From: Perognathus longimembris pacificus
Lineage: Eukaryota > Chordata > Mammalia > Rodentia > Heteromyidae
Direction: 5' to 3'
NCBI RefSeq assembly: GCF_023159225.1
Contig: NC_063166.1
Location: forward strand, 47,237,149-47,301,148
Length of the DNA: 64,000 bases
Each line of letters opens with the position of its first letter. Position 1 is the first letter of the stretch. This document shows positions 51,701 through 60,700 of the stretch, piece by piece. A model generated the notes under the pieces. It was not told the DNA's origin, did no database searches, and saw only the letters and a list, made by a program, of their open reading frames with translations. Both the position numbers and the translations under genes were made by a program.

Positions 51701-54700
51701 CATTCCCTATAGTCAATCACAGAAGACACATTCAAGATTCAGGCTATCCCATTGTTGGAACCAGGCTTTTACAAGGTGCCTTGCTCTACAGTAGTAAGGA
51801 ATTACTGGGGTCTCACTAAGGCCAGGATGTTAGACTGCCTGTTGTGCTGGATTCTCTGGCCTTCCTTGGACTATAAAGGTGATAATCTACTAGGAGATCC
51901 TGGCTAATAAATTGAACTGCATTGCTACTAAGGAGGACTAAAGCCTCATTAAACATGTCCTACATTCAGGAATAATGGAATTTCAGAATTATTTTTTAAA
52001 TGAAGATGCAAAGCAGGAGGGTGGAGCCAAGAGAAGATGGGAAGACAAGTGAAGAAGGATGAATACAATTAAGAATTAATTGTACATACTACAAAATTAA
52101 GAAAAATTAGGGAAAAGGGTGAATGGAAGGGAGGGTGAAATGTTAAATTGGTGACAGAGATCAAGGTGTATTGTTATAAACTGCTTTGTTAAATAGCAAA
52201 AAATCAATAAATATCCCACAAAATTAAGAAAAGGGAAGGGGTATGTTGGGGGAATTCAGTGAGAATGTTGACAATGATCAAGACACACTATTCATAAACT
52301 GCTTTGTTGAATGGCAACTTCTTTCTACCACTACTTAAAGACAACAAAAGTATTTTTAAATGAACAATAAACAAATATTTAAAAGTTTCATCTTTAAAAA
52401 ATGCAAAAATCCTTATAGATCTCATAGTCTAGCTACTTTATTAAAGAGAAGACCCCAAATGTCTTTTAACAGGGCTGGGTCTTCTGACACCCTATTCCAT
52501 AAGAGAATAATCTCCTTTTCTTATCCTCACTATCTGACTTCCCAATATCTCTTAATGTGGGAGTAAACATCAGGAAGTCCATGATTAGTTGGTTAGGGGT
52601 TTCCCATAAACCCCTTAAACTTCATATATAATTGTCTATAAATATAGACAGAGCCCCAAACATTAAGATACATTTCCAATAAAATTCATGACTTTGCCAA
52701 AAATTTCAAAATTATCTATTCTAACGTCATTCAACTTGCCTGGCCTAGAGTCCTTAACAGGTTGTCCTTGCCTTTGGTTACTTTCTAGACTGTCCAAATC
52801 TATAGTCAAGCAGCCCATTCTAACTAAACTCCCATCCTTGGCCCATCCATTCTCATGAGAACTTATAACTCACCAATATCAAAAACCACAGTATTCACTG
52901 GACACTTAGAATATGTCAGGTATTACAAAGCTCCTTAGCTCAGTGCCTAGCACACTATAAGACATTAGCTAATATTATTAGGTGCATTAGTCCTTATTTC
53001 TAAATTCTCAACAAAACTCTGAGAAAACAAATTTGTACACTGAAATTTACAAATGAAAAAGAGAGGCTCAAAAGGGATGTAAGTTAGCCCAAAATAGTAG
53101 GTAGAGTATATCTACATCTTATTTAGCTAGACTTCATAAAAGTCTCTTAAAACTACACAGAAACCTTTCTGTGCAGAACAGATAGGTCTTCCAGACATAC
53201 ATTAGCTAACATGAGATGAAAAGGGTTATGAAGATGAGCATAAGATTGTTTATTTTCCTCATCTCACCATACCACTAGCATGTGAACTGTTTATTGCTAT
53301 GGTGACAACAGAGCAAGTAGCAACATCTTAAATGGTATCTGAGTTAAAAGGTTATTCTATATCAAGATAAATAATATAGTACAATCCCTCAGTGCCAACA
53401 GAAAAAAAATCATTTAATCAAGAGTGAACTTTCCAAAAGAGAGCATCTCTGTTTACTCACATGCCATAATCCTTTCTTTGCCAACTTTTCTATGGCAGAT
53501 TGCCATACCTCTGTTGAAAATTCAGCAGTGAAAATATGATCAAAGCAGGGCAAGAAATTCTGCAAAACAATGGAGTCACCTGAAAGAAAGTTCTATAGTT
53601 TAGATATTTTAATGTGGAGAAATCTAGAACATTGAACAGAAAGTCCACCAATGAAGACAGCAGGAGACAGGAGGTCCCCCAAAATAAAAGAGAATCATAT
53701 AGATAAATAGTAAATGAAGATATTAAAAAGAAAGGCATTGCCAGCCATTAGTGGCTCACATCTATAATCATAGCAATTTGAAGCTGACAAAACTGAAAAA
53801 AAAAAAGTATATCCAATTAACCAAAAAGATAGCAGAAATGGAGGCATAGGTAAAGCACTAGTTGTGAGCAAAAAAGCCAGGCCAGAGCATGAGACCTGGA
53901 TTCAAGTCCCCGTACCAGCAAAGCAAAACAAAAGCATTTTCAAAGTACCCAGTCCTTTATAATTAACTGAGGTGGAAATCTTCTAAGTTTATCCATGTAA
54001 TCAATCTAAAAGATCAGGAAGTATAATGTGTATTCACTTGGCTTTTCTGTTTGTAGAACCCAGTATTTTGAGTATATTTGATCTCTCAAACCACTAAGAC
54101 AGTGTCTATTATTTCCATAGACACAGGAAGGAATTCAAGTTTAAGTGAGATTTAAGAAAAAAAATTCTCACTTTCTGTAATAGACAAATACTACTGCTAT
54201 CTAACAGAACGAAGTTATGTTACATAAATACAAGTCTCATGGCACATTATTCAGGTAAGTACCTGAATGATTTTTCTTGTTGGTGGTAGGGCTTTGGGGT
54301 ATAGAATAAGGACTTTTTCAGGTCACTATGTACCTCAAGTAGTCCTCAAGCTCATGACCTTCTGTCCGAGCTTTCTAAGTGCTAGAAATACAGGCATGAG
54401 CCACTGTACTGCACAGTTAACTGATAACAAAAATCAAGACTGGAATTCAGACCTACCAACTCCTTTAGTAATATGTATTTTTCTAACCTAGTGCCTCATC
54501 AATATACTGCAACTCATAATCTTCCAAACCACATCTCTCAAACTCAGATGAGAATTTCCAAGAAGACAAGTTAAGTTGCAGAATAGCATGGTACTTTTAC
54601 ATTTACTAATTTCAAAATGTAAGTGGATATGAAAACAAAAACAAATATATGTTGTATAAAAATATATTGCATAAAAAAATGAAAATGAACCATAGGCACA

Positions 54701-57700
54701 CAGCCACCCTCTAAAACATAGTATTTTGATAGAAAAATATCTGATACATGTCCTAAAAACTGCACTTCCTCAGGGTGCATATATCCAGGTTATCTTAGGG
54801 TATACTCACCAAGAAGCAATTGTGCGAATTCCCATGTTATTCCTGGCTTCTGAAAGGGCACTGACTTTTACAAGATGCATAAAAGCCAGGTACTGCTGAT
54901 TCACACCTATAAAGCTAGAGACTTAGGAGTCTGCGATCTGATAATAAAAATTGGAAGCCATATCTTATGGTAAACAATGCTGCAATGAACATGGTTGTGC
55001 TGGTGGCTTTAGTGCAGTCTGGTTTATGGTTATTTGGGTAAATGCCTAGGAGTGAGATTGCTGGGTCACAGGGAATCTCTATGTTAAGTCTTTTGAGGAA
55101 CCTCCATACTACTTTCCAGAGTGGTTGGACAAGTTTACATTCCCACCAACAGTGTAGTAGTGCCCCCAGTGGATGAATGGATCAAGAAAGTTTGGTATAT
55201 ATACACAATGGAATTCTGTGCTTCCATCACAAAGAATCATATTGCCCCATTTGTAAGGAAATGGAAAGACTTGGAGAAAATTACATTAAGTGAAGTAAGC
55301 CAGACCCCAAGAAACATAGACTGCATGGTTTTTCTCATTTGTAGTAATTAGAATATGTCCAAGATATTCTTAGTAGAGGATTACAATGGCTCGATAGCTA
55401 TGTGCATATGACCATATAAAATGATGCTTATATTTCAGAACTCCAAGAAATGGAAACACGAGGGTTTTTATTGTACAATTTGCAGTTGTTTCTTTTTTCT
55501 TTCTTTTTTCCCCTTTGGTTTATTTTCTGATGTCACTGTTTTTTATTTCTGTACCCTTTGTCTTTGTATATAAGTTTATCGGATTTGGGGAAGGAAAAGG
55601 GAATCACAGAAATGGTGAGATAAAGGGTAAACCAATTCAACAATGATACTCACTAGACACAAGGTTGGAAATGAACTTCACAACTTTGGGGAAAGGGTGT
55701 TGAGAGGTGGAAAAGTGGGAGAAAATAGACAGGGTAACACTGTTCAAGAAGAAATGTACTCATTACCTGACTTATATAACTACAATCGTTCTGTATATCA
55801 CCTTTACAATAAAATTTAAACTAAAAAAAAAAATGTTGGCCAGTCCTGGGGCTTGGACTCATGGCCTGAGCACTGTCCCTGGCTTCTTTTTGCTCAAGGC
55901 TAGCACTCTACCTCTTGAGCCACAATGCCACTTCCAGCTTTTTCTGTTTATGTGATGCTGAGCAATCGAACCCAGGGCTTTGTGCATGCTAGGCAGGCAC
56001 TCTACCGCTAAGCCACATTCCCAGCCCTAAATTTAAAAAAAATTTTTGAAGCCATCCTAAGCAGACAAATCCATCACTCTTAACTCCAAGTGGCTGAAGT
56101 AGTAACTGTAGGCAAAAAAGCCTAATTGAGAGTACAAGGTCTTGAGTTCAAGCCCCAGGATTATTTTTTAAAAATACAGCAAGACAAAAAGGGTAGGAAA
56201 TTTAGGGAATGGACCAAGTCAATACACTGGGGGTAAGGGGTAAGAGTCACCTTTGGCCACTGTGCACAAAAAGGTAGACTAGAAAGCTGTGGTTCATCAG
56301 CAGTTACCTAAAGAGCTTTTACTTCCTGTCTAGGGTCCATGGCTGTGCCTACAACTTATGCCTGATACTTTGCTAATCTCCTCTCCAGGCTTGTCAAAAT
56401 CTGTAAGACTCCTTCCACAGACCACAGAAGTTGTTTCCCACAAATAACAATGGGAATAATTGAGTCTGTTGCATTTGAATCACTTTCTCTACTTCTAAAA
56501 GTCAAAAAACATTTTTCAGTGATTCGTCTATGTGTCATTTTTTTTTCATATTCTAACATGTTTGAAATAGAAGTTTATCTTACAACTGATGCTGTCTCTA
56601 CTGGCAGAGCATAAACTAAACACTGATTTAAGTGCAATTTAAATTTGATCAAACAGTATTCATTAACAATAGCTTCAATAGTGGCAGGACTTTCGACTGT
56701 ACCATTACTGGCAAAGGGTTTATAAGTTTTTTATGTTTATTCTTTCTTTTTAATCTTTATTGGACAGGTGATGAGCAAGTGGGTTACAGTTATACAAGAT
56801 AGTAATTATTTTTGTTTTTGAACACTGCTACTCCATCCTTCATGTTCTCTCGCTTATCCCTCCCTTCTCCACTCACCTGCAAGTTGTAAGGTTGATATCC
56901 AACCTGATGTCAAGTGAGTTTCATTGTTGCATTAGTTCATCCTTTTACCTGCTGTTTCTGTGATTTCCTTTCCCTTCCCCTAGTTGAATAATCTTATATA
57001 CAAGACACAAGGTACAGAAAATTATGAGAAATGAGAGAAAATAAATAAAATTTAACAAAATAAAAAACTACATACAGGACATAATAAGAACCTCTTTTTT
57101 TCTTTTCCATATCTTGGAGTTCATGTTGAGTCACTTCATCATATATGGTCCTATGTATTAAGCAATTGAGTTGCTTAGATCCCCTGTTAAGAATATCATA
57201 GATATATTCTAGCTCTTACAAATGAGGAGACATGCAACCTACTTTTCTTTGGTTTTGGCTTACTTCACTTAGTATAATTTTTTCCAGGTCTTTCTAATTC
57301 CTTACAAATGGGGCGTCATTCTTTCTTATGGAGGCATAAAACTCGCGCGCATGTGTGTGTGTGTGTACACACATACATACATACATACAACATCTTCTTG
57401 ATGCATTCATCTACTGAGGGACATTTGGGTTGGTTCCATATCTTAGCTATGGTAAATAATGCTGCAATGTACATGGTTGTACTAGTAACTTTAGTATGGC
57501 CTTGCTTGTGGTTATTTGGGCTAATGCCCAGAAGTGGGATTGCTGGATCATAGGAAAGCTCTAAGTGTAGTCTATAATGCTTTCCAGAGTGGTTGAGCCA
57601 GTTTGTACTCCAACCAGCAGTGTAGTAGTTTTCCCCTTTGGCCACATCCCTGCTGCATCTGTTTTTATTCCATTTCTTGATAATGGCCACTCTAACTGGT

Positions 57701-60700
57701 GTGAGGTGCAATCTCAATGTTGTTCTGATTTGCATTTCTTTTTTTTTTTTTGCATTTCTTTTTTGTTGAGCATTTCTTCATGTATCCCTTGGCTATTCAT
57801 ATTTCCTCTTCAGAGAAGTCTTAAAGTCTTTAGCCCACTTGTAAATGGAGTAGTTGTTTCTTTGGGGGTTTGTGAGAAAAGACAAAGAAGGTCATTACAT
57901 ACTAACAAAGGGATTGCTCCTACAGGAAGACACAACAATCTTAAAACATTTACACACCAAATGCCAAGCACCACCTTCATCAAACAAACACTACTTACAT
58001 TAAAAATATACATAGAGCCAAACACATTGATTGTTTGTGATTTTAACACACCACTGTCACCTCTGGACAGATCAACATGGCAAAAAATTAACAGAGAAAC
58101 TTCAGAACAAAACAACTGCATAGACCAACTAGACTTAACAGACATCTTACAGAATATTGCACCCAGCAACCCCAAAATATATATTCCTGTTGGCAGCACA
58201 CAGTTCATTCTCTAAAATAGATAACATTTTAGGACACAAAGAACATCTATGCAAATTCAGAAATATTGAAATTATTCCATGCATTCTCTTAGACCACAAT
58301 GAATAAAATTAGAGCTCAACACCAAAAGCCACAATAGAAAATCCTGTAAAGCATGGAGACTGAACATCACATTATTGAACCATCAGTGGGTCATTGAAGA
58401 GAACAGATTGGAAATTCAAACATCCATGGTATTTAACAAAAAAGAACACACAAAATACCAGCTCCTCTGGGACACAGCAAAGGTAGCACTCAGAGGAAAA
58501 TGAATAGCTTTGAATGCCATTATCAACAAATTGAAGAAATCTCAAACCAACCATTTAGTGATGTATCTTAAGCTCCTTAAAAAAGAGCAACCAGCTAACC
58601 CCCAATTCAGTAGATCAAGCAAAATAATTAAAATTAAACCAGAGTTAAATGAATTAAGAGTCCAAATAAAATAGAGATGTAACTCAGTGGCAAAGCACTT
58701 GCCTAGTACTTGCTGGGCATTGGTGGGTCACACCTGCAGTCCTAGTTACTAAGGAGGCAGAGATCTGAGGATCAAGGTTAGAAGCCAAGACAGGCAGGAA
58801 AATCTGTGAGATTCTTGTCTTCAATTAACGACTTAAAATCTAGAAATGAAGCTGTGGCTCAAATGGTAGCATGCTAGCCTTGAGCACAAAAGATCAGCAA
58901 TAGTTCAAGCCAGGGAGTAGCACCAAAAAAGTCTCACTCAGACTACATACATACATCAACTACAAAAAGAAATATCCTATAATTAATCTCTCCACAAGGC
59001 ATTCAAACAAAATAACAAGGACTTAAATTTTTTAAAGCCTCTGAAACACAAAGGTGCAACTTCTCTGAAGATTTAAAATACTATTTACTGAAACAAACTC
59101 CAGAAAATGGAAGCATAGCTTTTGTTTTGTTACTGTTACTGTTGGTGGTACTGGTAGTGATAGAGATGGTGTTTGTTTTTGCTTTGGGTTTCTTTTTTAT
59201 TTTTTAGTGGGAAAAGGGAGAGTGATACAGAAAGGGAGAGAAGAAGGATGAACACATGTAGTCATGCTATTCAGTATACACTATGTAGAAAATTATCTAC
59301 GTAACTTGTAGGCAGGCTAGGATGGGGAACCTAGGGGGAAGTAAAGGAAGGGATGACATTGTCCAAAAACAGAAGTGTATGTGATTTATGAAATGGTAGC
59401 CCCTCTGTACAGCTTTTAATAATAACAATACGATTTTTTAAAACTAAAAAGCGTCCCCCAATTCAACTTACTGCTCACAGTGGTGAAGATCCCAACAAGG
59501 AAATCTGGAACTTGTGCTTGGTCCTGGCTGCTCTGCAGAAGTCGTAAACCATCAAAAAACATGCGAGCAGCCTCATAAGGCTGGTGCAAGCGCAGTAAGG
59601 AATAACCAGCTCGATAGTATCCCTGCAACAGAATAAAGAACAAAGATGTATTGGCCCCCATCTCCTCCAATCTGCTACTGAAAAAAAATTTAAGACTGTA
59701 GCACAAGAAATCCAATTCCAAAACCCTTGATTCTTTGCAAACACAAATTTCTAACAAACATTGAATACAGAGGTTTCCACAATATATTCTGTGCCATATT
59801 TTTTCCTCTCTCATAAACTGTCAAGAAAATACATAATCATTTTCAGAACCATAAATAACATATCTAACATATGGTATTGAAATAAGGAAGCAGGCCTGGT
59901 TTCAATTATATGTGCAGTTTATTATTCATACCTCTAATCACAATCTGCGGCAGAACAGAGAAATGAAAAAATACCATGACTATCATTCAGGAAAATAAGA
60001 TTTTCATGTAAACACAGAAATTATTCTCTACTTCTTTCAGAAAAATAATCATAATTCCCATTGGGTATATAAGAAAATTTGTAATGACAAGCATTTCTTT
60101 GATTTACTGAGTTCCACATTATAAACAAAATACACAATAGGCCATTTTCTAATGTTTATAGAAGGAAGAAATTATGATTAGTAGGGAAAAGGAGTCTAGT
60201 TTTGCCTCTATGGAAATTGTATGACTCTAGAATAGGAGTAATATGATTCTGCCTTTTCCACCATAATTATCCAATGCAGCATCAGGGTCCATTGAAACAT
60301 TTTTTTGGCAACAGGACATATTCGCACACTGGGTTCTTTATAATCAAACACTTAAAAACTCCACCTAACATTGAGCTCTCCTCAATTACTGTTTTAACCT
60401 TCACTTGAAAGTCAAAGACCTAAGGTAACAATCAGTAAAATAAAGAAAAAATGTATTGTGTATTGTGTGTGCTTTTTTTAACCAATTAGGCAAGTTTGTA
60501 TATATTCTCCATTTCTTTGCTTCCTCAAATCTAAGTTTCATTTTTTTTTAGAAAGGTGAAGGTATTCAGAATATACCACTATGACATACTATGCTGAAGG
60601 TATTTTTTAACTCAATAGATAAGTTTCCTTAACTAAAAGCAGAAATTCCTAAGAAATAAAGACTACCATAAATCTCATCTCTTGGAGAAGTTTGAATTCA

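Larger units (their letters stand above)
54876..56165 (+). mobile_element. Composite SINE split by an L1 that itself holds a dimer SINE
   Basis: The left half is 54876-54961 (GCCAGGTACTGCTGATTCAC). The right half resumes at about 56048 (GAAGCCATCCTAAGCAGAC ... TTCAAGCCCCAGGATTA). The L1 at 54962-56044 is between. Confidence 0.78.

Noticed and set aside
57577..58215. 212-residue plus-strand frame
   Set aside because: Chimeric: antisense of one L1 fused by chance to endonuclease-domain sequence of another.
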